From positions 185,433 through 249,432 of the forward strand of contig UCCS01000008.1 of assembly GCA_900470965.1 (NCBI GenBank): a stretch of 64,000 nucleotides of DNA, written 5' to 3'. The stretch's first letter is position 1. The number at the start of each line of letters is the position of its first letter. The position numbers and the translations under genes were made by a program. Below are positions 52,530 through 62,341 of the stretch, one piece after another. The notes beneath the pieces were generated by a model. The model was not told where the DNA came from and did no database searches. It saw nothing but the letters and a program-made list of their open reading frames with translations. Origin of the DNA: Hyphomicrobiales bacterium. Lineage in GTDB: Bacteria; Pseudomonadota; Alphaproteobacteria; Rhizobiales; Rhizobiaceae.

Positions 52530-54235
52530 GCGCTTCGGTCCTTTCCGTCCGCGACTTGACGGTCAAGGTTCATCTCGATGGCGGCGTGCGCACGCTGATC
52601 GACCATGTTTCGCTGGATCTTGCCAAGGGCGAAATCCTCGGCCTCGTCGGCGAAAGCGGCTCGGGAAAGAGCCTGCTCTGCCGTTCACTTGTCCGGCTAC
52701 TGCCCTCCTCGCTGATCAAGATCGAGGGCGGCACCGTCCTGCTCGAGGGACGCGATCTGACGACGGCAAGCGACGCCGAGATGCTGGAAGTGCGCGGCGG
52801 CGAGATCGGCATGATCTTTCAAAATCCGACGAGCCATCTCGATCCGGTCATGCGCATCGGCGACCAGATTTCCGAGGGCATCCGCTATCATCAGAGGCTC
52901 AGCGCCAAGGAAGCACGAGCGGCGGCCATCGAGATCCTGACACAGGTTGGCTTTCCCGATCCCGTTCGCCAATATGACAGCTACCCGCACGAGTTTTCCG
53001 GCGGCATGCGCCAGCGCGCCATGATCGGCGTGGCACTCTCCTGCAATCCAAAGATCCTGATCGCCGACGAGCCAACGACCGCACTCGACGTGACGATCCA
53101 GGCGCAGATCCTGAAGCTCCTGCTGGAGATCCGAGAAAAGCGTGGCCTGTCGATCATCCTCATCACCCACGATCTCGGCATCGTCGCGCAGACCTGCGAC
53201 CGCATCGCCGTCATGCGTAACGGTAAGCTGCTTGAACAGGGGCCGAAACGGACGATCCTCTCCCGGCCGCAGGACGCCTACACGATCAATCTGATCAACA
53301 GCCATCCCTCCATGCCGGACGAGGCGCCAAAGCCAGAGCCGCAGGTCGTGTCTTCGGCCGCATCGACCAAGCCGCTTCTTGAAATCGACGACCTGCATGT
53401 GCGTTTCAAGGTTGGCGGCAGCCTGTTCAAGGGCAGTGCCAAGACGGTCAGCGCCGTTTCCGGCGTCAGCCTGCAGGTCATGCCGGGCGAAACCATCGGC
53501 ATCGTCGGCGAATCCGGCAGCGGCAAGAGCACACTCGCACGCGCCGTGCTGGGGCTGACTCCGATCTCCTCAGGCCATGTGTCCTTCGAAGGGATCGATC
53601 TCGCGCAGCAGCGGGCTGCCGGACTCGCAAAGCTGCGGCGCGAGACGGCCATGGTCTTTCAGGATCCTTATAACGCACTCAATCCGCGCCTCACGATCGG
53701 GAAGATGCTTGCCGAGGTGCTGAAGGTGCAGGGCAAGGTGCCGGCAGCAGCCATTCCAGAGAGGATCGGCGAATTGCTCGACCTTGTCGGGCTGGAGCGG
53801 GAGTTTGCCAATCGCAAACCCCGCAGCATGAGCGGTGGCCAGTGCCAGCGCGCCGGCATTGCCCGCGCACTCGCAGTCGATCCGAAGCTCATCATTGCTG
53901 ACGAATGTGTTGCGGCCCTCGACGTCACGATCCAGGCACAGATCATCGCGCTTTTCCGCGAACTCACCGCCAAGATGAACCTGACGCTGATGTTCATCGC
54001 CCATGACCTCGCGATCGTGCGTAATCTGTGCGAACGCGTCGTCGTCATGTATCGCGGGGAGATCGTCGAGGAAGGCCTCTCGGAAGAGGTCTTTGCGCGG
54101 CCGAAACATCCTTATACCGGAGCACTCATTGCCGCCATTCCCGACATCGATCCGGACAAGCCGCTTCTGAGCAACACCCGTTTGGAAGACGAGCTGCCAT
54201 CGGTGCCGGCACTACCCGTCAAACGCATGCCATAA
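52526..54235 (+). CDS. Dpp/Opp-type ABC transporter fused double ATPase (DppD-DppF)
   Basis: 569 aa. Two complete ABC modules: [26 protein letters not shown] and [12 protein letters not shown] (first half); [27 protein letters not shown] and LIIADECVAALD (second half). The second signature has Gln-Cys-Gln and Walker B DEC, small deviations. Fused DppDF proteins of this kind are common in alphaproteobacteria. Confidence 0.93.
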   Translation: MSASVLSVRDLTVKVHLDGGVRTLIDHVSLDLAKGEILGLVGESGSGKSLLCRSLVRLLPSSLIKIEGGTVLLEGRDLTTASDAEMLEVRGGEIGMIFQNPTSHLDPVMRIGDQISEGIRYHQRLSAKEARAAAIEILTQVGFPDPVRQYDSYPHEFSGGMRQRAMIGVALSCNPKILIADEPTTALDVTIQAQILKLLLEIREKRGLSIILITHDLGIVAQTCDRIAVMRNGKLLEQGPKRTILSRPQDAYTINLINSHPSMPDEAPKPEPQVVSSAASTKPLLEIDDLHVRFKVGGSLFKGSAKTVSAVSGVSLQVMPGETIGIVGESGSGKSTLARAVLGLTPISSGHVSFEGIDLAQQRAAGLAKLRRETAMVFQDPYNALNPRLTIGKMLAEVLKVQGKVPAAAIPERIGELLDLVGLEREFANRKPRSMSGGQCQRAGIARALAVDPKLIIADECVAALDVTIQAQIIALFRELTAKMNLTLMFIAHDLAIVRNLCERVVVMYRGEIVEEGLSEEVFARPKHPYTGALIAAIPDIDPDKPLLSNTRLEDELPSVPALPVKRMP

Positions 54236-54254
54236 CAACGAAGGGAACGAACGC

Positions 54255-55769
54255 ATGATCACCAGATGGAAATCAATCGGGCTTGCAGCGCTTCTTGCAG
54301 GCCTGACGCTCAGCGCATCCTACGCCGAAGCCGCCGGCGTGCTTACCATCGGTCGTCGAGAAGATTCGACGACATTCGATCCGATCAAGACGGCGCAGAA
54401 CATCGACAACTGGGTCTTCTCCAACGTCTACGACGTGCTGATCCGCGTCGACAAGACCGGCACCAAGCTGGAGCCCGGCCTTGCCGAAAGCTGGACCGTC
54501 TCCGACGACGGCCTGACCTATGCCTTCAAGATCCGCGACGCAAAATTCTCTGACGGTTCGCCGCTGACGGCGGAAGACGCGGCCTTCAGCCTGCTGCGTA
54601 TCCGCGATGACGCAGGCTCGCTCTGGAGCGACTCCTACAAGGTGATCGACACCGCCGTCGCGACCGATCCACACACGCTGACGATCAAGCTCAAGAATCC
54701 GTCGGCACCCTTCCTTTCGACGCTGGCGCTGCCGAATGCCTCTGTCATCTCCAAGGCTGGCATCGAATCCATGGGCGCGGACGCTTACGCCGAAAAGCCG
54801 ATTGCATCCGGCGCCTTCGTTGTCGACGAATGGCGGCGCGGCGACCGCGTCATCCTGAAGAAGAACCCGAACTTCTGGCAGGCGGACCGCGTGAAGCTCG
54901 ACGGCGTCGAATGGATCTCCGTGCCTGATGACAATACCCGCATGCTGAACGTGCAGGCAGGCCAGCTCGATGCGGCCATCTTCGTGCCCTTCTCGCGTGT
55001 AGAGGAGTTGAAGAAGGATGTCGGCCTCAACGTGCTGATCGACCCGTCGACGCGTGAGGATCATCTGCTGATCAACCATGCGCATGGCGATCTCGGCAAG
55101 AAGGAAGTGCGCCAGGCACTCGATCTCGCAATCGACAAGAAGGCGATCGTCGATGCCGTCACCTTCGGTCAGGGCACGGTCGCCAATTCCTACATTCCGA
55201 AGGGCGCTCTCTATTACTACGCCGACAACCTGCAACGCCCCTATGATCCGGAAAAGGCCAAGAAGCTGCTGGCGGATGCCGGCGTCTCCAACCTGACGCT
55301 GAACTACCTGATCCGCGCCGGCGACGAGGTGGATGAGCAGACCGCGGTGCTATTGCAGCAGCAGTTCGCCAAGGCCGGCATTACAGCCAACCTGCAGAAG
55401 GTCGATCCCAGCCAGGAATGGGACATGACGGTTGCCGGCGATTACGACATCTCGGTCAACTACTGGACCAATGACATTCTCGATCCGGACCAGAAGACGA
55501 CCTTCGTGCTCGGCCACGATTCCAACAACAACTACTCGACCAATTACAAGAACGAAGCGGTGAAGGAGCTGGTCGCCAAGGCTCGCCTGGAACTTGATCC
55601 CAAGAGGCGCGAGCAGATGTATATCGACCTGCAAAAGACGGCGAAGGACGACGTCAACTGGATCGATCTCTACTACAGCCCGTATATCAACGTGGCGCGC
55701 AAGAACATCGATAACTTCTATCAGAACCCGCTTGGCCGCTTCTTCCTGGAAGACACAGTCAAGAACTGA
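54255..55769 (+). CDS. Dpp/Opp-type substrate-binding protein (SBP_bac_5)
   Basis: 504 aa. Sec signal (WKSIGLAALLAGLTLSASYAEA), then GVLTIGRREDSTTFDPIKT, EPGLAESWTVSDDGLTYAFKIR and KEVRQALDLAIDKKAIVD. Binding protein of the transporter next to the LuxR solo. In PipR-type systems the cognate binding protein is needed for signal response, so this gene may be part of the sensing route. Followed by a strong hairpin. Confidence 0.93.
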   Translation: MITRWKSIGLAALLAGLTLSASYAEAAGVLTIGRREDSTTFDPIKTAQNIDNWVFSNVYDVLIRVDKTGTKLEPGLAESWTVSDDGLTYAFKIRDAKFSDGSPLTAEDAAFSLLRIRDDAGSLWSDSYKVIDTAVATDPHTLTIKLKNPSAPFLSTLALPNASVISKAGIESMGADAYAEKPIASGAFVVDEWRRGDRVILKKNPNFWQADRVKLDGVEWISVPDDNTRMLNVQAGQLDAAIFVPFSRVEELKKDVGLNVLIDPSTREDHLLINHAHGDLGKKEVRQALDLAIDKKAIVDAVTFGQGTVANSYIPKGALYYYADNLQRPYDPEKAKKLLADAGVSNLTLNYLIRAGDEVDEQTAVLLQQQFAKAGITANLQKVDPSQEWDMTVAGDYDISVNYWTNDILDPDQKTTFVLGHDSNNNYSTNYKNEAVKELVAKARLELDPKRREQMYIDLQKTAKDDVNWIDLYYSPYINVARKNIDNFYQNPLGRFFLEDTVKN

Positions 55770-55788
55770 GTATTTGATATATGCGATC

Positions 55789-55819
55789 ATGCTCCGCCGC
55801 TCACAACGCGGCGGAGCAT
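55789..55819 (+). terminator. 12-bp perfect hairpin after binding-protein gene
   Basis: ATGCTCCGCCGC and its exact complement around a 7-nt loop, 20 bp after the binding-protein stop and 22 bp before the amidase start. No T run follows, so it more likely stabilises the upstream message or attenuates than fully terminates. Confidence 0.6.
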
Positions 55820-55840
55820 TCTGCTGACGGGAGATCGAGG

Positions 55841-57196
55841 ATGACTGCGGACGAAATCGCATTCACTGGTGTGGCCGAGCTTGGACGCGCCTATCGAAAC
55901 GGCTCGTTGTCGCCGGTCGATGCGGTGCGTGTCAGCCTTCAACGGCTCGAGAGCCTGGAACCCGCCCTCAATGCCGTCGCTCAGAGACTGGATGCGACGG
56001 CGCTTGCCGAAGCGGAACAAGCGACCGCAGAGCTCCGATCAGGCAAGGACCGCGGGCCGCTGCACGGCATTCCCGTCGCCATCAAGGATCTGATCGACGT
56101 GGAGGGCGCACCAACCGGTTATGGCAGCAAGGTGCGGCCACCGGCAATGGCGAGCGAAGATGCAGCGCTGGTGCAGCGCCTGCGGGAAGCGGGCGCGATC
56201 ATTCTCTGCAAGGCCAATCTGCTGGAATATGCCTATGGCATCGCCCATCCGGATATCGGCCAGACCAACAATCCGCACGACATCGGCCGCACCTCCGGCG
56301 GCTCGAGCGGCGGCTCGGCCGCCCTGGTCGCCGGCGGCATCCTGCCGCTGGCGATCGGCACCGATACGGGCGGCTCGATCCGGATTCCCGCCTCCTATTG
56401 CGGTATTGTCGGGCTGAAACCGTCTTTCGGTCTGGTGTCCCTCGACGGCGTCTTTCCGCTGTCATGGAGCCTCGATCATGCCGGACCGCTTGCACGGAGC
56501 GTTGCGGATACGGCACTGCTGCTCGAAGCAATCGCCGGCAAAACCTTCCAGCCTTCACCGCCATCACTTGCGGGCGTCAGGATCGGTGCCGTCAGCTTTC
56601 ATTGCGAGAGTCCCGAATTGACGCCGGCGGTTGCCGCCAATCTTGCCGAAGCGCTGAAGCGGCTGGAAGCGGCTGGTGCGATCATCAAGCGCATAGACAT
56701 TCCGGAGCTAAGGCTTGCCAATTCGGGACTTCGCCGCATCATCCTGCCGGAAGCCTCGGTTATTCATGCGGGCCTCTACATCGAAAACCCTGCGGGTTAC
56801 GCGCTGCGCACACGATCGCAGGTGGAAGCAGGCTTCGAGGCAAAGGCCGTCGACTACATCAAAGCCCAGGACTTCCGCGTGAAGCTTCGGAATGCCATGG
56901 AGGCAGCATTTGCCGAGGTGGACGTGCTGATCGGGCCAAGCGTGCCCTTTCCCGCCCCGATCGAGGATCCGGAATTCACCGAGGATGGCGAGGAAGGCGA
57001 AATGCTCTCCAGCGGCTTCGCCAACATGACCGGCCAGCCATCCCTCAGCCTGCCCTCTGGTGTGGATGGGCATCTGCCACTGGGGCTGCAATTGACCGGC
57101 CCTGTCGGCGGCGATGGAAAGCTCCTGCAGATCGCCCTCGGCGTCGAGGCAGTGCTCGATGCCTGGCGCCGACCGTCTCTTCCGGCAGTCCTCTAG
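55841..57196 (+). CDS. Amidase signature family enzyme
   Basis: 451 aa. The Ser-cisSer-Lys triad is visible: Lys82 in VAIKDLID, Ser155 in SGGSSGGSA and Ser179 in GTDTGGSIR. Cytoplasmic, no leader. The ATG 55841 start gives MTADEIAFTG; the frame upstream lies in the hairpin. Follows the binding protein in the LuxR-solo-linked operon. Hydrolysis of an amide-type ligand such as an ethanolamine-derived amide is an attractive inference. Confidence 0.93.
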   Translation: MTADEIAFTGVAELGRAYRNGSLSPVDAVRVSLQRLESLEPALNAVAQRLDATALAEAEQATAELRSGKDRGPLHGIPVAIKDLIDVEGAPTGYGSKVRPPAMASEDAALVQRLREAGAIILCKANLLEYAYGIAHPDIGQTNNPHDIGRTSGGSSGGSAALVAGGILPLAIGTDTGGSIRIPASYCGIVGLKPSFGLVSLDGVFPLSWSLDHAGPLARSVADTALLLEAIAGKTFQPSPPSLAGVRIGAVSFHCESPELTPAVAANLAEALKRLEAAGAIIKRIDIPELRLANSGLRRIILPEASVIHAGLYIENPAGYALRTRSQVEAGFEAKAVDYIKAQDFRVKLRNAMEAAFAEVDVLIGPSVPFPAPIEDPEFTEDGEEGEMLSSGFANMTGQPSLSLPSGVDGHLPLGLQLTGPVGGDGKLLQIALGVEAVLDAWRRPSLPAVL

Positions 57197-57210
57197 GTCG
57201 GGTCGCTCTC

Positions 57211-58935
57211 TCAGACCGACGGAAAGTCACTGCCTGCAGCCAGCCGGCGATAGGCCTCGACTGCATAGAGCACGGTTCGCGTCTGCGCCTCGTGGCAATC
57301 GACGAAGACCTGCTCGTAAACCGTCTCGTCAGTCGCTTCGGTGATGATGGTCAGCGGCGCCTGGTACATTGAGCCGACCTGCCTCAGGATCGGAATACCG
57401 TAGCGTACCGCGAACGGCGCGTTCGGCATGTGCAGGCGGACGCAATCGATCTGCTTGGCGTTGAATTCGACGAGGCTCTTGTCTTCAGCCAGACGTTTGG
57501 CGACCTCATCGAGCAATGCTTCGCCGATCGCCTCCCAGCCCGGATGCGTGCAGACGATCAGGAAGAAACCCTTCGGAATGGTCCAGAGTTCGAAGCCGCG
57601 CGGCAGGTAACCCGACATCGGCCGCGTCCACTCGTGCGAGGGATAGCCGTGCAGATTGAGATGCAGCCTGGCAGATGAGAGTTCGAGCGCCTTGCCTCGC
57701 ACCTCACGCTCATACATCGGCGGCGGCACGGTGAAGGAGAGGTCGTCGCCGAAGGCCGTGTAGCGGGCGGCATGATGCATATGGAAGGGGTTTTCCACGA
57801 TCAGCCGCTGGTGCAGTTCATATCCGTCAACATTTTCGACCGGTACGATGGCGAAATGCTGGTCGGGATCGGCGGCAAGCTGTTGCGCCGCGCGTAGCGC
57901 CCCAACCGGACCGCTGGTCTCATTGGCATGCTGGCCCGAGGAGATGAGCACGGCCGGCCCCGGTCCATTGTGATAGCGACCAAGCACCTCGCGGCCCTCG
58001 CGCGATATTGCCTTGATCGGCACACCCTTGATCTTCGCCAGTTCGCGGCGGATCTGGCCGATCTTCAGCGGCCGCGTCGCGGTCGCCATGTCAATATCCT
58101 CGCCAGTCGCCTCTTCGTGCTCGCCGAATTCCTCCACACTCATGACGATACGCGGATTACCGTCCGTGCTGCGGATATCAGGAACGACCTGGCCCGGTCG
58201 CGCGCCGCCGCGTCCAGCCATGGCGCCCATCTCCGCATCCAGGCATTCGCGCAGGCTGAAGAACAGCTCTTCATGCATGGCTTCGCGCAGACTGATGCTC
58301 TCGCTGCAAAAATCGAGGTCGAGATCATTGGCCGGCAGATCGACCGTGATGCGCAGACGGTCGAAATAGGGCTGCTTGCGCTCCCATGTCTGCTGTTTGA
58401 CGGCATCGACGGCCGCGAGGAACAGGATCTCGAAATCGGTTTTCAGCCGTTCCCCCTTGTGCCAGCCGCAGCAGCGCAGCACCGGCGTTCCGACGTGGTC
58501 GTCCTCCACCACATTCGGTGCAAAGACGGTATAGGTCTTCGTTTCCCCCGCCTTTGTCGTCAGCTTGATGTCGTAGGTAAGATCAAGCGTGTTGGCGTGA
58601 AATGCGACTTCCGCATCGCCCACAAGAGCTGCCAGCGGATAGGCTTCGATCAGGAAGCGCTGCGGATCTGCGGCCGGGTGGACCGGGTAGCCAATTTCCA
58701 CCTTGGCAAGCGAGGGAATATGCAGTTCTTCAAGGAAGAAATAGACCAGCGGCTTGTAGGAGCTGCGGATCCGCGCGGTGATGCCGGCGGCGGCGAGTTT
58801 CTCTTCGGCGGCCTGCCGTGACGGCGCATCGTCGAAGACCCAGGCCTCAACAGGCGTGCCCGGAGGATTGGCGGTCAGTTCGGAAACCAGCACGTCGAGC
58901 GTGCGCGGAACTTCGAGATTGAGGATGGTGCTCAT
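57211..58935 (-). CDS. M14-family zinc carboxypeptidase-like protein with long N-terminal domain
   Basis: 574 aa. The M14 catalytic part starts near residue 290: zinc H336-x-x-E339 in GQHANETSG, substrate-binding NVDGYELHQR and the third ligand His429 in LNLHGYP. The first 280 residues form an additional domain that I do not recognise, containing conserved-looking pieces such as HPAADPQRF. It is the last gene of the minus-strand Dpp operon (4-bp overlap with the permease) and should process its peptide substrate. Confidence 0.8.
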   Translation of the reverse strand: MSTILNLEVPRTLDVLVSELTANPPGTPVEAWVFDDAPSRQAAEEKLAAAGITARIRSSYKPLVYFFLEELHIPSLAKVEIGYPVHPAADPQRFLIEAYPLAALVGDAEVAFHANTLDLTYDIKLTTKAGETKTYTVFAPNVVEDDHVGTPVLRCCGWHKGERLKTDFEILFLAAVDAVKQQTWERKQPYFDRLRITVDLPANDLDLDFCSESISLREAMHEELFFSLRECLDAEMGAMAGRGGARPGQVVPDIRSTDGNPRIVMSVEEFGEHEEATGEDIDMATATRPLKIGQIRRELAKIKGVPIKAISREGREVLGRYHNGPGPAVLISSGQHANETSGPVGALRAAQQLAADPDQHFAIVPVENVDGYELHQRLIVENPFHMHHAARYTAFGDDLSFTVPPPMYEREVRGKALELSSARLHLNLHGYPSHEWTRPMSGYLPRGFELWTIPKGFFLIVCTHPGWEAIGEALLDEVAKRLAEDKSLVEFNAKQIDCVRLHMPNAPFAVRYGIPILRQVGSMYQAPLTIITEATDETVYEQVFVDCHEAQTRTVLYAVEAYRRLAAGSDFPSV

Positions 58936-59780
58936 TTTTCCCTCGTCGGATCGAGATAGTCGCGGAGCCAGTCACCGAGCAGATTGAGCCCGAGGACGGT
59001 GAACATGATGGCAAAGCCCGGAAAGACGCTGACCCACCAGGCGGATTGCACATAGGTGCGCCCGTCGGCGAGCATGCCGCCCCAGCTTGGAATGGAGGCA
59101 TCCACGCCGAGCCCGACAAAGGTCAGGCTGCTTTCCAGCAGGATGTTGTTGGCGACGTTCAGCGTCATCAGCACGATGATCGGACCAATGATATTCGGCA
59201 GGATATGCACGAGAATGATCCGCATGCGCCCGACACCGATCGCTCGCGCCGACTGGATGAATTCGCGGTCGCGCAGCGACAGCACGAGACCGCGCACCAG
59301 TCGCGCATATTGCACCCACTGGGCAATGATCATCAGCGAAATCAGGATCGGCAGACCCGGCCCGACAATGGCGATGAAGGTCAGCGCCATCAGCATGAAG
59401 GGCATGGCGAGCTGCACATCAGCGATGCGCATGAGGATCATGTCGGCGACACCGCGGAAATAGCCGGCGATCAGACCGGCGATCGTGCCAACGGCGGTGG
59501 CACCCGCGACCGATAGCACTCCAACGATCAGCGAGATCTTGCCGCCGGCGGCAATGCGCGCCAGTACGTCTCGGCCGAGGGGATCGGTGCCGAATATATG
59601 GTTTAGGCTGACGAACGGCGGCAGCAGACGGGCGCGAAGATCCATCATGTCGGCCTTGTTCCCGAAGATTACGTCGGAGAAGACGACAAGCAGAACCATT
59701 CCGCCGGTGAACAGGATGCCAAAGAGAAGTTCCAGCGGCGTGTGACGGAAGAAGGACGATTTAGCCGAGGAGGATGCCAT
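58932..59780 (-). CDS. Dpp/Opp-type ABC transporter permease (DppC type), second system
   Basis: 282 aa. LFGILFTGGMVLLVVFSDVIF helix, IFGTDPLGRDVLARIAAGG, coupling loop SARAIGVGRMRIILVHILPN, and C-terminal GLNLLGDWLRDYLDPTREK. It starts 3 bp after the DppB-type gene stop. Confidence 0.92.
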   Translation of the reverse strand: MASSSAKSSFFRHTPLELLFGILFTGGMVLLVVFSDVIFGNKADMMDLRARLLPPFVSLNHIFGTDPLGRDVLARIAAGGKISLIVGVLSVAGATAVGTIAGLIAGYFRGVADMILMRIADVQLAMPFMLMALTFIAIVGPGLPILISLMIIAQWVQYARLVRGLVLSLRDREFIQSARAIGVGRMRIILVHILPNIIGPIIVLMTLNVANNILLESSLTFVGLGVDASIPSWGGMLADGRTYVQSAWWVSVFPGFAIMFTVLGLNLLGDWLRDYLDPTREK

Positions 59781-59783
59781 GGC

Positions 59784-60707
59784 TCACTTCCTCCCAATAC
59801 GCGGATCGATGATGCCATAGGCAATATCGATCGCAAGGTTGATCAGGACGATCAGCAGCGCCAGCACAGTAATCGTGCCCTGCAACACGGGATAGTCGCG
59901 CGATGAAATGGCATCGAAGGCAAGGCTGCCCATGCCCGGCCAGTTGAAGACGCGCTCGACGATAACGACGCCGCCGAGCAGGTCGCCGAACTGCAGGCCG
60001 ACGAAGGTCAGCAGCGGAATGAGGCAGTTGCGCAGGGCGTGCTTGTAGAGCACCACCCTGTCCTTCAGCCCCTTGGCGCGGGAGACGAGAATGAATTGCG
60101 CCGACAAGGTCTCCAGCATGGCCGAGCGCACGATGCGCACGTTCACCGCCGAGAGTATCAGCGCCAGCGTCAGGCAGGGCAGCACAAGGCCCGAATAGGC
60201 AAGGAAGCCGCTCGACGGCAGCCATTCCAGTTTGATCGAGAAGATCAGCACCAACATGATCGCCAGCCAGAAATTCGGGAAGGACAGGCCGACGAGCGAC
60301 AGAATGCGGACGACCTGATCTGCCCACGAGCCTGACTTCACAGCCGCATGGATGCCGAGCGGGATGGAAATCACGAAGGACAGGATGAGCGACAGGAAGG
60401 ACAATAGCAGCGTCGCCGGCAAGGCCTGCGCGATCAGGCTCCAGACTGGCGTACCGCCGAAGAAGCTCTTGCCGAAATCGCCTGTGACGACGCCCGACAT
60501 GAAATTCAGATATTGGATGTGGAACGGCTGGTCGAGACCGAGGCCGGCACGGATATTGTGCAGATCCTGCTCGGTGACGGCAGAACCGCCGCTGACGAGC
60601 ATGGCCGTCGGATCGCCGGACAGCCTGATCGCATAGGAAACGAGCAGCGTGACGACGATCACGACAAAGAGAGCCTGCAAGAGGCGTTTGGCAATATAGG
60701 CTGGCAT
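59784..60707 (-). CDS. Dpp/Opp-type ABC transporter permease (DppB type), second system
   Basis: 307 aa. Starts MPAYIAKRLLQALFVVIVVTLLVSYAIRL, with SRAKGLKDRVVLYKHALRN coupling loop and six helices. ATG 60707 is preferred to an upstream in-frame start at 60743, which lies in the hairpin. Second permease follows immediately. Confidence 0.92.
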   Translation of the reverse strand: MPAYIAKRLLQALFVVIVVTLLVSYAIRLSGDPTAMLVSGGSAVTEQDLHNIRAGLGLDQPFHIQYLNFMSGVVTGDFGKSFFGGTPVWSLIAQALPATLLLSFLSLILSFVISIPLGIHAAVKSGSWADQVVRILSLVGLSFPNFWLAIMLVLIFSIKLEWLPSSGFLAYSGLVLPCLTLALILSAVNVRIVRSAMLETLSAQFILVSRAKGLKDRVVLYKHALRNCLIPLLTFVGLQFGDLLGGVVIVERVFNWPGMGSLAFDAISSRDYPVLQGTITVLALLIVLINLAIDIAYGIIDPRIGRK

Positions 60708-60729
60708 GGCATGACCCTGCGGAGGATGT

Positions 60730-60755
60730 GACTGCCTGCCCACAGGCAGGCAGTC
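60730..60755 (-). terminator. 11-bp perfect hairpin after binding-protein gene, second Dpp system
   Basis: GACTGCCTGCC and its exact complement around a CACA loop. On the minus-strand transcript it follows the binding-protein stop by 13 bp and precedes the DppB-type gene. No T run, so it is probably an mRNA-stabilising or attenuating element. Confidence 0.6.
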
Positions 60756-60768
60756 GAGCGGGGTTCGG

Positions 60769-62289
60769 TTACTCGACCGATACGTCTACGAAGCGGAAAC
60801 GCACGTCCGGGGTCGGCGCCAGGTTCTTCACCCGCTTGTTGATCGCATAGAGCGTATTGCCGTTGTAGAGCGGCATCTCGAAGGCCTGGTCGGCGGCATA
60901 GGCCGCAACTTCGCCCAGGATCTTCTTTCGCTCATCGACATTATAGGTCGAGCGCTGCGCTTCCAGCAGCTGGTCGAGCTTGGCATCCTTGATGTAGGGA
61001 TTCCAGAACTGGCCGCTGTGATAGAGCAGATAGGCCGTGTTGTCGAAGTCGAAGGTCCAACCACCCCATTGGAACTGATAGAGCGAGCCGGTTTTGCCGT
61101 GCGCGATGATATCAGTGTAGTAGACGTTGGTTTCGTAGGACTTCAGCGACGCATTGATGCCGACCGCCTGAAGATAGGCGGCGACCGTCTGCGACACTTC
61201 GCGGAAGGTCGCATCCGTACCGACGAAGGAAAGCTCGAGATTGGTGCCGGGCTTCACACCCGCCTTGTCGAGCGCAGCTTTCGCGGCAGCGGGATCGAAA
61301 GGCAACGGCTTCAGGTCGGGATTGTAGCCAAGCGACAGCGAGCTCTGGAGGCTCGCAATCGGCTTGCCATTGCCCTGCAGGATCTGCTCGATGATGGCAT
61401 CGCGGTCGACGGCCTGGATGAGCGCCTTGCGGACCGCCGGATCCTTGGTGATGCCGTCGGTATTATTAAAGCGCAGCATGGAGACATCAGGACCGGTGAT
61501 GCTCTCCACTTCCAGCTTGGGGTCGCCCTTGATCGTATCGATCAGGCTGATCGGCACGAGCGTGGCGATATCGATACCGCCCGACTGCAGCTCGGAAACC
61601 TGGGTCGCGGCTTCGGAAATGAACCGATAGACGAGGCCAGAGAGCTTCGGTGCGCCACCCCAGTAATCCGGATTGGCCTCCAGTGTCAGGCTGATCTTCG
61701 GCTTGTAGTCGACGAACTTGAACGGACCAGTACCGACCGGATGCAGGTTGAAATATTCGTCGCCCTTTTCCTTGATATATGCCGGCGGCACGATCATGCC
61801 GCCGTAGCCGGCAAGCTTGGTGATCAGTACCGGATCCGGGCTCTTGAGGATGAAGTCGACCGTATAGTCATCGACGATCTTCACTTCGCCGATCGAGGTA
61901 TAGTTTGCCTGCTGCGGCCCCTTGGCGCCTTCCGGCCCGAGCAGCCGGTCGAAGGTGAACTTGACGGCAGCCGCATTGAAATCTTCGCCATCATGGAATT
62001 TGACGCCCTTGCGCAGCGTGAAGCGGATGCGCTTGTTGTCGTCGAGGAATTCCCAAGCCGTGGCGAGGCCGGGCAGCAGCTTCAGGTCAGGGCTGCGCTG
62101 GACGAGACCGTCGAAGATGTTGCTGCCGATACGGCCCCAGGTCAGTGTGAAGGTGTCGATCGGATCCCAGCTGCCGTCATCGCGTTCGAGCGCGACGGTC
62201 AGCGTGCCGGCGGCGTGTGCGGCGTCGATAGTTGCGGTAAGCGGCAGGAACGACAGTGCGGCTGCCAGGAAGAGCTTTCGGTATCCCAT
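60769..62289 (-). CDS. Dpp/Opp-type substrate-binding protein (SBP_bac_5), second system
   Basis: 506 aa. Sec signal (LFLAAALSFLPLTATIDAAHA), then GTLTVALERDDGSWDPIDTF, LPGLATAWEFLDDNKRIRFTLRKGVKFHDGEDF and AVRKALIQAVDRDAI. Binding protein of the right-hand importer; only moderately similar in appearance to the binding proteins at 31391 and 54255, so substrate range probably differs. Confidence 0.93.
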   Translation of the reverse strand: MGYRKLFLAAALSFLPLTATIDAAHAAGTLTVALERDDGSWDPIDTFTLTWGRIGSNIFDGLVQRSPDLKLLPGLATAWEFLDDNKRIRFTLRKGVKFHDGEDFNAAAVKFTFDRLLGPEGAKGPQQANYTSIGEVKIVDDYTVDFILKSPDPVLITKLAGYGGMIVPPAYIKEKGDEYFNLHPVGTGPFKFVDYKPKISLTLEANPDYWGGAPKLSGLVYRFISEAATQVSELQSGGIDIATLVPISLIDTIKGDPKLEVESITGPDVSMLRFNNTDGITKDPAVRKALIQAVDRDAIIEQILQGNGKPIASLQSSLSLGYNPDLKPLPFDPAAAKAALDKAGVKPGTNLELSFVGTDATFREVSQTVAAYLQAVGINASLKSYETNVYYTDIIAHGKTGSLYQFQWGGWTFDFDNTAYLLYHSGQFWNPYIKDAKLDQLLEAQRSTYNVDERKKILGEVAAYAADQAFEMPLYNGNTLYAINKRVKNLAPTPDVRFRFVDVSVE

Positions 62290-62341
62290 TATTTTAGTTC
62301 CCCATTTTTATTGTGCGGTGACTGTTTTGTAGCGGTCTGTC

